Source: Terriglobia bacterium (lineage in GTDB: Bacteria; Acidobacteriota; Terriglobia; Bryobacterales; Bryobacteraceae). Taken from it: 35,774 nucleotides of DNA. Shown here in pieces: positions 8,488 to 15,738 of the stretch. Both the position numbers and the translations under genes were made by a program. Below the pieces are notes generated by a model. It was not told where the DNA came from. It was given only the letters and a program-made list of their open reading frames with translations, and made no database searches. Location of the stretch: assembly GCA_021324185.1 (NCBI GenBank), contig JAJPJN010000040.1, positions 1 to 35,774 on the forward strand, written 5' to 3'. How positions within the stretch are numbered: position 1 is the stretch's first letter; the number at the start of each line of letters is the position of its first letter.

Positions 8488-9537
8488 ATGCAGCGTGCCT
8501 CACTTTGTGGCCTGATTGCCGCCGTCGCAATCCCACTGGGTCTAGCGGCTTACCAGGTTTCGCCTTCCGCCTTTCACATTGCCATCATTGATGGCGATGG
8601 CGCCATGAACAATATTCAGGGCCGCGTGGCGCAGGAACCTATCGTTCAGGTGACGGATGAAAATCATAAGCCGGTCAGAGGCGCCTATGTCTTCTTCAGC
8701 GGTCCGAAATCCGGCCCGGGCGTGACATTCGCAAACGGCTCGACGGAATTCACCGCCACCACGGACGATCTGGGACGTGCTGTCGCACAAGGATTAACGC
8801 CGAATGGCCAGACCGGCAGTTTCGATATCCAGGTCCGCGTTACGTATAACGGCCAAACCGTCGGCGAGACCAAAATTCATGAATCGAACGTGTCCGGCAA
8901 CGTGGCCAATCTATCCCGCAGCCTGCAATCCGGCGCCAGCAATACGCCGATCGGGCCGCTGGGGCCAGGAGTTCTGGGCGTTGCAATCGGCCCGAGATTT
9001 GACCTGAACGGCAGCGAAGTCCCGGACAACGCGAACCTCATGGCCGGCGCACAGATCGTTTCTTTAGACAAGACCATCCGAATTCATCTGAAGGACGGCT
9101 GCGATTACCTTTTAGCGCCTAATTCAGCAGCCCGCATTGAGAATGGCAGGCTGATTCTCGAACGCGGCACGGTGCGCGCGCGCCACTGCGGGAAGTGCAA
9201 AGTGGTGGCTGGTTTTTGGATCGTGACCGGCGATCCGGATGCCGATGGCGTAATTGCCTATTCGGGCGGAAATCTGCAGGTCGCATCGTTAACCGGAACG
9301 CTGCATGTTGCGGGCAGTCAAGGCGCGCTCGCCGGCACAATCGTTCCCGGCGGATATTCCACCTTCGGCGCGCAGACGGGCGCGGCTGCCGGTGCAAGCG
9401 GCGCCACCGCGACGGGTGCTGCTCCGGCCGGCACCAGATCTCTTGTGCTCTATAGCGCAGGCTTGGGCGCGGCGCTGGCAGGCTTAGGAATCGCTGTGGA
9501 CGCTATTCTGCAGCCTGGCTCACCCACCAGCCCGTAA
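8488..9537 (+). CDS. Exported Ig-like and FecR-like domain protein
   Basis: 349 residues. An N-terminal hydrophobic segment (about 5-22) serves as signal or anchor. Residues about 50-132 form a Big_1-like beta sandwich (VTDENHKPVRGAYVFFSG, TDDLGRA, VTYNGQTVGETKI). Residues about 185-295 resemble a FecR beta-helix (IRIHLKDGCDYLLAPNSAAR, LERGTVRARH, LTGTLHVAG). A CxxC pair (Cys234, Cys237) lies inside that region. An Ala/Gly-rich linker is followed by a C-terminal hydrophobic helix (about 318-340), so the protein may span or hug a membrane. It is divergent from the kinase operon, which suggests shared control. Its last 18 nt overlap the convergent aminotransferase gene. Not a classical FecR regulator: no adjacent sigma factor is seen. 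Confidence 0.7.
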   Translation: MQRASLCGLIAAVAIPLGLAAYQVSPSAFHIAIIDGDGAMNNIQGRVAQEPIVQVTDENHKPVRGAYVFFSGPKSGPGVTFANGSTEFTATTDDLGRAVAQGLTPNGQTGSFDIQVRVTYNGQTVGETKIHESNVSGNVANLSRSLQSGASNTPIGPLGPGVLGVAIGPRFDLNGSEVPDNANLMAGAQIVSLDKTIRIHLKDGCDYLLAPNSAARIENGRLILERGTVRARHCGKCKVVAGFWIVTGDPDADGVIAYSGGNLQVASLTGTLHVAGSQGALAGTIVPGGYSTFGAQTGAAAGASGATATGAAPAGTRSLVLYSAGLGAALAGLGIAVDAILQPGSPTSP

Positions 9538-10704
9538 ACGCTGGAGCCGTTCGCCCGCAGCGTTCAACGTCTCCGCCTTCTTTGCAAAGCAGAACCGGAT
9601 GAGGTGTGCTCCGTCTTTTGCATCGGCGAAAAAGCTCGATCCGGGAACGGCCCCAACCCCGATTTCTTTTACCAGATAACGCGTAAACGCGACATCGTCG
9701 GGAAAGCCGAAACTCGAAATGTCGCACATGATGTAATAAGCGCCTTTCGGCACGTAGCAGCGGAAGCCCGCATCTTCGAGGATTCCCAACAACACATCTC
9801 GTTTTTCCTGATAGCTTTGCGCCAGCGCCGAATAGTAACTGTCAGGCAGATTTAACGCCGTCACACCAGCTTGCTGCAACGGAGCAGGCGCGCCGACGGT
9901 GAGGAAATCGTGCACCTTCCGGATGGAAGCTGTGAGTTCCGGCGGAGCAATGATCCAACCCACCCGCCAGCCGGTCACCGAATACGTCTTGCTCAGGCTA
10001 TTTACCAAAACAGAGCGCTCGCGCAGACCGGGCAGAGTGATCGGTGGAATATGCCGCTCGCCGCCGAAGACGATGTGTTCGTAAATCTCATCCGTGATGA
10101 GAAGGCAATCGAACTCCGCGCATAGCCTGCCGAGTGTTTCCAGCTCGCTGCGCGAGAAGACCCGCCCGGTGGGATTATTGGGCGTATTTACGATCACGGC
10201 GCGTGTCCGTTCGTTGAACGCGGCGCGCAGCTCCTCCGGGCTGAACGTCCATTCGGGTGCGTGCAGGCGAACATAGCGGCAAACCGCTCCGCTCAACTGA
10301 GAATCCGGCCAGTAGTTTTCATAAAACGGCTCGAAAATAACGACTTCGTCTCCTGCATTCAGAAGTGCGAGCAGGGAAGCGATCATACCCTCGGTCGAGC
10401 CGCAGCAGACCGTTATTTCGCGTTCCGGATCGATCTCCAGGCCATAGAACCTGCGGTAATAGGCGGCGATCGCATCCCGGAAAGGCTTCGCACCCCAGGT
10501 GATGGCATATTGATTCAAATCGCCGGCGATAGCCTGCTGAGCCGCTGTTTTTAGCTCCGTGGGAGCCGCAAAGTCCGGAAAGCCTTGCGCCAGATTGACC
10601 GCGCCATGCTGGATGGAGAGCCGCGTCATTTCGCGAATGACGGATTCCTGGAACTCGGCCACGCGCGCATTCTGAAAACGCCGGCCGAGCGAAGCCGAGG
10701 GCAT
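9520..10704 (-). CDS. PLP-dependent aminotransferase, class I/II (kynurenine/glutamine/methionine transaminase-like)
   Basis: 394 residues, full length for fold-type I aminotransferases. Visible are the N-terminal LAQGFPDF substrate-gate motif, NQYAITWG, the VCCGSTEGM cofactor-binding turn, NTPNNPTGRVFS, ITDEIYEHIVF with the PLP-contacting Asp and Tyr, the Schiff-base lysine in SLSKTYSVTGWRVGW, and the C-terminal IRFCFAKK with the carboxylate-binding Arg. The GFPDF motif and overall pattern resemble kynurenine-oxoglutarate/glutamine transaminase K and YbdL-type methionine aminotransferases, so the amino donor could be Met, Gln, Phe or Kyn. Its ATG lies one nucleotide past the stop codon of the SIMPL gene, so translational coupling is likely. 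Confidence 0.92.
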   Translation of the reverse strand: MPSASLGRRFQNARVAEFQESVIREMTRLSIQHGAVNLAQGFPDFAAPTELKTAAQQAIAGDLNQYAITWGAKPFRDAIAAYYRRFYGLEIDPEREITVCCGSTEGMIASLLALLNAGDEVVIFEPFYENYWPDSQLSGAVCRYVRLHAPEWTFSPEELRAAFNERTRAVIVNTPNNPTGRVFSRSELETLGRLCAEFDCLLITDEIYEHIVFGGERHIPPITLPGLRERSVLVNSLSKTYSVTGWRVGWIIAPPELTASIRKVHDFLTVGAPAPLQQAGVTALNLPDSYYSALAQSYQEKRDVLLGILEDAGFRCYVPKGAYYIMCDISSFGFPDDVAFTRYLVKEIGVGAVPGSSFFADAKDGAHLIRFCFAKKAETLNAAGERLQRLRAGG

Positions 10705-10705
10705 A

Positions 10706-11434
10706 TTACCGAACCTCCAGAGTCACGGTCACCGTGACGCTGATATCGATGTCACCGGGTTCGATCGGTGTGGAAACCGTTTCGGCGGCGCGTGCCATTC
10801 CGGTGTTCAAACTGGCGAACTGTTGAAGGACTGGAACGGGAGCGCCAGTCTGCGCTTCCAGTACTCCCGTAATCGTCAGATTCAGCGACTTCGCAATAGC
10901 CACCGCGCTGGAATAGGCTTTGCGGCTCGCTTCCGCAAGCGCCTGCGCTCGAATCGTTTCGTCGTCCTTGAGTGAAAACCTGACGCCCTGAATTTGAGTC
11001 GCCCCGGCCGCAATTGCGGTGTCGAGGACTTTAGACACAAGCCCCAGGTCTTCGAGTGTAATCGTGAGGTGGTTGGTTGCAGAATACCCGGTGATCTTGG
11101 GCGTCCCTCCACCTTTGGGGTATTGCATCTGCGGGCTGGCATAGAATCCGCTGGTTCGTATTTGGCCTTTTGAGCCAATCGCCTGTTTGAGCGCGGCCAG
11201 CACGGCGGAAGTAGCTGCCGCATCCTGTTGCGATGCCGTTTCCGCCGTGGGCGCTTGCGAATAGACGCTGAGAGACACCGTAGCCCGGTCGGGTTTGGCG
11301 GTGATCGATGCATCTGCCGACGCACGCACCGTATGCGGCGGTTGCGTTGTTTGCTGCTGCCCCATGATGGCGAGGGGCAAACCGAAGAGAAGACAACGTA
11401 GAAAATTTAGCCTCTTGGCGCTGATCTGAAACAC
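10706..11434 (-). CDS. SIMPL-domain (YggE-like) periplasmic protein
   Basis: 242 residues from a GTG start, with a signal peptide (about 7-25, ending at AIMGQQQ). The SIMPL/DUF541 domain (about 33-240) starts with VRASADASITAKPDRATVSLSV, has the central ITGYSATNHLTITLEDL strand pair, a helix ARSxxxA-type region (ALAEASRKAYSSAVAIAKSL) and ends in DISVTVTVTLEVR. SIMPL proteins assemble into rings and are linked to stress and oxidative tolerance; the molecular role is unsettled. First gene of a two-gene unit with the aminotransferase. Its start is only 26 nt from the divergent AsmA-like start. Confidence 0.9.
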   Translation of the reverse strand: MFQISAKRLNFLRCLLFGLPLAIMGQQQTTQPPHTVRASADASITAKPDRATVSLSVYSQAPTAETASQQDAAATSAVLAALKQAIGSKGQIRTSGFYASPQMQYPKGGGTPKITGYSATNHLTITLEDLGLVSKVLDTAIAAGATQIQGVRFSLKDDETIRAQALAEASRKAYSSAVAIAKSLNLTITGVLEAQTGAPVPVLQQFASLNTGMARAAETVSTPIEPGDIDISVTVTVTLEVR

Positions 11435-11460
11435 GATTCAACTCTACTTCATCTGCACTA

Positions 11461-13086
11461 ATGCGGGGGGAAATTTCTACGGAGAAAATTACACGGAAGC
11501 GGCTTGCCTACGCAATCGTTGCAATCTTCGTGTTGGGGCTGGCCGTGGGTACGGCGGTGTTCTTTTGGGCCAGGAACAAGGTTCAGGATTTTGCGCCGAT
11601 GGCGCGGAAACGCATTATCCAGGCGATTGAGGACCGGTTCGACGCGGATGCCGATCTGAAATCGCTGACCATCAAACTGTATCCGCATCCTGAGGCGATC
11701 GGAGAAGGGCTGTCGATCCGGCACAAGAATTGGACCGATCCGCAGCCACTGATTTACATTCGCAAGTTCGTCGCGGAAACGGATTACGACACCGTCGTTT
11801 CCAGACGCAACCATGTCGATCTGGTTCGGCTGGAAGGACTCGTGATCCGCATTCCGCGCCGCGGTCCGTCGCTGATGAAGATGGGCGAGGAGCAAGGTCA
11901 TGAAGTAGACAGCGAGACCCCGGGGCAAGACCGCACCCAGTTTAAGTTCCTGATCGAAAAAATTATCGCCGATGGAACGCAGATCGTCATCGAGCCAAAA
12001 ATTGAAGGCAAGAATCCGCTCGAATTCGATTTGCAGAAATTGACGCTGCGAAACGTCGGGCCGGGGCGGCCAATGACCTTTGTTACCAAGTTGACGAATG
12101 CAAAGCCGCCTGGACTGATCGATAGCCAGGGAAGCTTTGGCCCGTGGCAGCGCGATGATCCGCGCTCCACAGCGGTTTCCGGGTCCTACAATTTTCAACA
12201 TGCCGATCTCGGAGTTTTCAAAGGCATCAGCGGAACGCTGTCGTCTACTGGAAAATATAGCGGCGTGCTACAGGAGCTCAGCGTGGATGGTTCGACGGAT
12301 ACGCCAAACTTCGCATTGAAGCACGGGGGCGCACCGGTGCATCTGGTCACGAATTTTCATTCCATCGTGAATGGAACGGACGGGGATACGATCCTCGATC
12401 CGGTCGACGCGAAGTTCCTCAAGTCCGAATTCATCTGCCGGGGCGGGGTGGTACGCCAGCAAGGCGATAAAGCCAAGACGGTATCGCTCGATGCAGTAAC
12501 CACGCATGCCCGCATGGAAGACATTCTGCGGCTTGTAGTCAGCGGAAAGCCTATGCTGACCGGGGCGGTGGATTTCAAAAGCAAAATCGTGATCCCGCCG
12601 GGCCAGCAAGACGTTCTCGACAAGCTGAATCTCGACGGCAGCTTCAAAATCGCGCGTGCCGAATTTACCAGTCCGGAGGTCGAGCATCGCCTCGTCGTGT
12701 TGAGCGATCGCGCGCGCGGCATCTCCAAGAAAGAAGAGGAAGAACAGCCTGCTCAAACCGTGGCTTCCGATTTCGACGGCCGGTTTCGTCAGGACAATGG
12801 CGTCATCTCCTTCAGCACTTTGAAGTTCAGCGTGCCGGGAGCAGCCATTCAATTACATGGCACTTACAATTTGCGGACGCAGGCCATTGATATGAACGGC
12901 ATATTCCGCATGCAGGCGACACTCGCGGACACGCAATCCGGTATCAAGCACTGGCTGCTGATACCGTTCGACAAATTTTTCGAAAAAGACGGCTCCGGTT
13001 TCGAGGTTCCCATCACGATTACGGGAACCAGAGATCATCCTGAAATCGGCGCGGACATTTTTCACCACCGGTTCACCATACACTAG
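11461..13086 (+). CDS. AsmA-like inner-membrane-anchored protein
   Basis: 541 residues: short basic N-terminus, one membrane helix (about 14-35), then a long beta-rich periplasmic portion. The features fit AsmA/DUF748-type proteins, which belong to the chorein-like lipid-transfer group: amphipathic strands after the helix (ADLKSLTIKLYPHPEAIGEGLSIRH), LVRLEGLVIRIPRR, and a C-terminal AsmA_2-like segment (DFDGRFRQDNGVISFSTLKFSVPGAAIQLHG; here shown by key parts). A role in outer-membrane lipid homeostasis is inferred from family. The ATG has no clear ribosome site and leaves only 26 nt to the divergent SIMPL gene. The aldose epimerase gene follows after 21 nt. Confidence 0.7.
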   Translation: MRGEISTEKITRKRLAYAIVAIFVLGLAVGTAVFFWARNKVQDFAPMARKRIIQAIEDRFDADADLKSLTIKLYPHPEAIGEGLSIRHKNWTDPQPLIYIRKFVAETDYDTVVSRRNHVDLVRLEGLVIRIPRRGPSLMKMGEEQGHEVDSETPGQDRTQFKFLIEKIIADGTQIVIEPKIEGKNPLEFDLQKLTLRNVGPGRPMTFVTKLTNAKPPGLIDSQGSFGPWQRDDPRSTAVSGSYNFQHADLGVFKGISGTLSSTGKYSGVLQELSVDGSTDTPNFALKHGGAPVHLVTNFHSIVNGTDGDTILDPVDAKFLKSEFICRGGVVRQQGDKAKTVSLDAVTTHARMEDILRLVVSGKPMLTGAVDFKSKIVIPPGQQDVLDKLNLDGSFKIARAEFTSPEVEHRLVVLSDRARGISKKEEEEQPAQTVASDFDGRFRQDNGVISFSTLKFSVPGAAIQLHGTYNLRTQAIDMNGIFRMQATLADTQSGIKHWLLIPFDKFFEKDGSGFEVPITITGTRDHPEIGADIFHHRFTIH

Positions 13087-13107
13087 AAAAAGTCTGATCC
13101 ACTTTTT

Positions 13108-14250
13108 ATGAAACGACTTCTCTTAGTTGCTGCTGCCGTTGGCTCGCTATTGGCACTGACCGCACTCTCCCAGAAAATGCAATCCTCCCCGGATATTCAA
13201 AAAGAACCGTTCGGAAAAGCGCCGGACGGAGAGCAAGTCTTTCTTTACACATTGAAAAGCCCGTCGGGAATGACGGTGAAAATCACCAACTACGGCGGCA
13301 CGGTGACGCAAATTCTGGTTCCGGATCGCAACAAAAAATTCGGCGACGTGGTGCTTGGGTTCAACTCACTCGATGGGTACACGTCAAAGGACAATACTGC
13401 CTATTTCGGCGCGCTGATCGGGCGTTATGCGAATCGCATCGCGGGCGGCCGTTTCACACTGGACGGCAAGACGTATCAGATCCCGAAAAACGATCATGGC
13501 GTGAATTCACTTCATGGCGGCGATGTAGGGTTCAACAAACGGATCTGGCAGGCGACACCTTCCGGCACGGCGAAAAATCCGGCTCTCGATCTGCACTACA
13601 CCAGCCCGGATGGCGAAGAGGGATTTCCGGGCACAATGCAGGTCTATGTCCGCTATTCTCTCGGCAACGACAATGACCTTCGTATCGATTACCGCGCGAC
13701 AACTGACAAAATCACCATCGTGAATCTGACGAACCACTCCTACTTCAATCTGGAGGGTGCAGGCAGTGCTACTGTCCTCAACCATAAACTCACACTGATG
13801 GCCGACAAATTCACGCCCATCAATGCGAACCTGATCCCGACTGGCGCAATCGCCGGCGTTGCTGGAACTCCGTTTGATTTTCGTAAACCGACTGTGGTGG
13901 GCGCGCACATTAACGAGAAAAATCAGCAATTGGAATATGGCAAAGGTTACGACCACAATTTCGTCCTGAACGCGAGCAGCGGGCTCGCGCTGGCGGCCAA
14001 AGTCGAGGAGCCAAAGAGCGGGCGCGTGATGGAGGTGCTCACCACGCAGCCGGGCATTCAGTTTTATTCGGGCAATTTTCTGGATGGGAAGAACGTTGGT
14101 ATTGGCGGGCCGTACCGCTATCGGTCGGCGTTGTGTCTCGAGACGCAGCATTTTCCCGATTCGCCCAATCACCCGAATTTTCCGAGCACGGTGCTGAAGC
14201 CGGGACAGGAATTCCGCAGCACAACGGTGTATCGGTTCTCGACCGAATAA
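13108..14250 (+). CDS. galM: Aldose 1-epimerase (mutarotase), exported
   Basis: 380 residues, typical of bacterial mutarotases plus an N-terminal signal peptide (1-21, LLLVAAAVGSLLALTALS). The enzyme interconverts alpha and beta anomers of aldoses. Family landmarks are visible: NYGGTVTQILVPD at the start of the barrel, GRYANRIAGGRF, NSLHGG with the first active-site histidine, NLTNHSYFNLEG with the catalytic histidine, the DHNFVL segment, TTQPGIQFYSGN, and LETQHFPDSPNHPNFP carrying the catalytic Glu. The signal peptide suggests that it acts on sugars in the periplasm. It lies 21 nt after the AsmA-like gene. No obvious ribosome site precedes the ATG. Confidence 0.93.
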   Translation: MKRLLLVAAAVGSLLALTALSQKMQSSPDIQKEPFGKAPDGEQVFLYTLKSPSGMTVKITNYGGTVTQILVPDRNKKFGDVVLGFNSLDGYTSKDNTAYFGALIGRYANRIAGGRFTLDGKTYQIPKNDHGVNSLHGGDVGFNKRIWQATPSGTAKNPALDLHYTSPDGEEGFPGTMQVYVRYSLGNDNDLRIDYRATTDKITIVNLTNHSYFNLEGAGSATVLNHKLTLMADKFTPINANLIPTGAIAGVAGTPFDFRKPTVVGAHINEKNQQLEYGKGYDHNFVLNASSGLALAAKVEEPKSGRVMEVLTTQPGIQFYSGNFLDGKNVGIGGPYRYRSALCLETQHFPDSPNHPNFPSTVLKPGQEFRSTTVYRFSTE

Positions 14251-14291
14251 TTGTGATACGTTGACCTCAGCCTAAAGTCTAAGGAGAAGAG

Positions 14292-14780
14292 ATGCCTGGT
14301 TCAGTTAAGCCGATTCCCGAGGGTTATCACACCGTTACGCCGTATCTGGTGGTGAGCAATGCTGCCGAGGCTTTGGAATTTTATGCAAAAGCGTTCGGGG
14401 CGAAAGAGAAGGTTCGCATGCCTGGCCCGGACGGACGCATCATGCACGCCGAATTTCAAATCGGCGATTCGATGATCATGATGGGCGAGGAAAACCCGCA
14501 AAGCAAATCGCCGCAAACACTCGGCGGATCGCCGGTGAGCATTTTTCTGTATGTCGAGGACGTTAACTCCCTTTTCAATCAGGCAGTGAACGCCGGCGCA
14601 AGAGGCGAAATGCCTCCACAAGATATGTTCTGGGGCGATCGCTTCGGAACGCTGACAGACCCCTTCGGACACCATTGGGCGCTGGCGACGCACGTCGAAG
14701 ATGTCTCTCTGGAAGAGATGCAGCGTCGGCAGGAGGCGTTTTACGCGCACGCGCGCCAAAGCGCGGGGCAGGGCACTTAA
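14292..14780 (+). CDS. VOC-family (glyoxalase/PhnB-like) protein
   Basis: 162 residues with a strong ribosome site (AAGGAG, 6 nt before the ATG). Two beta-alpha-beta-beta-beta modules are visible: VTPYLVVSNAAEALEFYAKAFGAKE and ISIFLYVED-like VSIFLYVEDVNSLFNQAVNAGA. MPGPDGRIMHAEFQIGDSMIMMGEE and DRFGTLTDPFGHHWALATH are typical of the PhnB/YdcJ-like branch of VOC proteins. The substrate is not predictable; the group includes metal-dependent isomerases, resistance proteins and inactive homologues. It follows galM after 41 nt and converges with the SDR gene. Confidence 0.88.
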   Translation: MPGSVKPIPEGYHTVTPYLVVSNAAEALEFYAKAFGAKEKVRMPGPDGRIMHAEFQIGDSMIMMGEENPQSKSPQTLGGSPVSIFLYVEDVNSLFNQAVNAGARGEMPPQDMFWGDRFGTLTDPFGHHWALATHVEDVSLEEMQRRQEAFYAHARQSAGQGT

Positions 14781-14802
14781 TCGGAACTGGCGCGGCTTGG
14801 CT

Positions 14803-15636
14803 TCACTTGTGAAATCGCCTGAGAGTGTAGACGTCGGGCCGTAGCGTAGCGTGTTTAAGCTTTTTCCAATCGTCGGTGACGTGTATCAGTTTGCCGCTGA
14901 TGTGATTCGATTGCTCAGAGGCGAGGAACGTCACGTGCTCCAGTTGTAATTCGGGCGAAACTCCGCCGGTGCGGCGAGTCTCCTTCGCGGCGGCAACTAC
15001 TCCTGGTTCCAACCGGTTTTCTGCGCGAATGATTTCGTCCGTCATGCTGGTGTAGGCGGGGCCGGGATCGAAACAATTCACCTGCACATTGTGATCGAGC
15101 AGTTCCAATGCCAGCAATTCCACGAAGCGGGCGGCGGCGGTTTTGGCGGTCGAGTAAGCGGAAAAATTCAGTTTTGGGGTATCGTCGGCGGCACAGGTGA
15201 GCACAATGATTTTGCCGGAGCGCCGCTCGATCATCTGCGGGAGTACCGCGCGGCAGGAGTGCACGATGCCCAGCAGGTTGATTTGAATTGCATCGGTCCA
15301 GGTCTTAACCGACGTCTGCATGAAGGGCGCGAGAGGGCCGATGGCGCCCGCGGCGCAAACCAGAATATCGACCGGGCTCCCGAACACGACACGCACGCGA
15401 TCGACGGCTAACGTGAGTTGGTCGGGATCGGTTACGTCTGCGCGAATCCGCAGCGCGTTGCCGCCCGCCTGTTCGATTTCGATATGAGCCAGATCGAGCT
15501 CGGCCTTACTGCGGCTCACCAGCCCGATTCTGGAGCCAAGATGGGCGAACCCTAGAGCTAATCTTTTACCGATCCCGCGGCCCGCGCCGGTGACCAGTAC
15601 ATTTTTGTTTTTGAACTCGTTCGTGGTGGTTGCCAC
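14803..15636 (-). CDS. SDR-family oxidoreductase with Ser-to-Cys at the catalytic serine position
   Basis: 277 residues from a GTG start, with AGGAG about 10 nt upstream. A classical short-chain dehydrogenase Rossmann fold is evident: VTGAGRGIGKR (nucleotide-binding TGxxxGIG), VSRSK, ADVTDPDQ, CAAGAIGP (NAG-equivalent), and YSTAKTAAARF (YxxxK). In standard SDRs the catalytic Ser lies 13 residues before the Tyr, and here that position is Cys (VLTCAADDTP...AY). The substrate is unknown. The gene is the last in the acpP-fabF run but separated by 102 nt from the preceding membrane-protein gene, so it may have its own promoter. Confidence 0.87.
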   Translation of the reverse strand: MATTTNEFKNKNVLVTGAGRGIGKRLALGFAHLGSRIGLVSRSKAELDLAHIEIEQAGGNALRIRADVTDPDQLTLAVDRVRVVFGSPVDILVCAAGAIGPLAPFMQTSVKTWTDAIQINLLGIVHSCRAVLPQMIERRSGKIIVLTCAADDTPKLNFSAYSTAKTAAARFVELLALELLDHNVQVNCFDPGPAYTSMTDEIIRAENRLEPGVVAAAKETRRTGGVSPELQLEHVTFLASEQSNHISGKLIHVTDDWKKLKHATLRPDVYTLRRFHK

Positions 15637-15738
15637 GTTGTATCGACTCCTGAAGCCGGGCCGTGGTTGCGACTCCGGCTAAAAGTAAAATACACCGGAA
15701 AGTTTTCACATCTTTTTTACGCTGGTGGAACTCGAAGG

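Noticed and set aside
11458-12201. A 247-residue minus-strand ORF opposite the AsmA-like gene
   Set aside because: It has no domain pattern and overlaps a gene with a membrane helix and a coherent beta pattern on the plus strand.
13507-14172. A 221-residue minus-strand ORF opposite galM
   Set aside because: galM is certain; the reverse frame shows no domain pattern.
15695-15706. The 12-mer CCGGAAAGTTTT at 15695-15706, 32594-32605 and 34656-34667
   Set aside because: Chance pairs of 12-mers are expected in a window of this size and one copy is inside a coding gene, so no operator is claimed.
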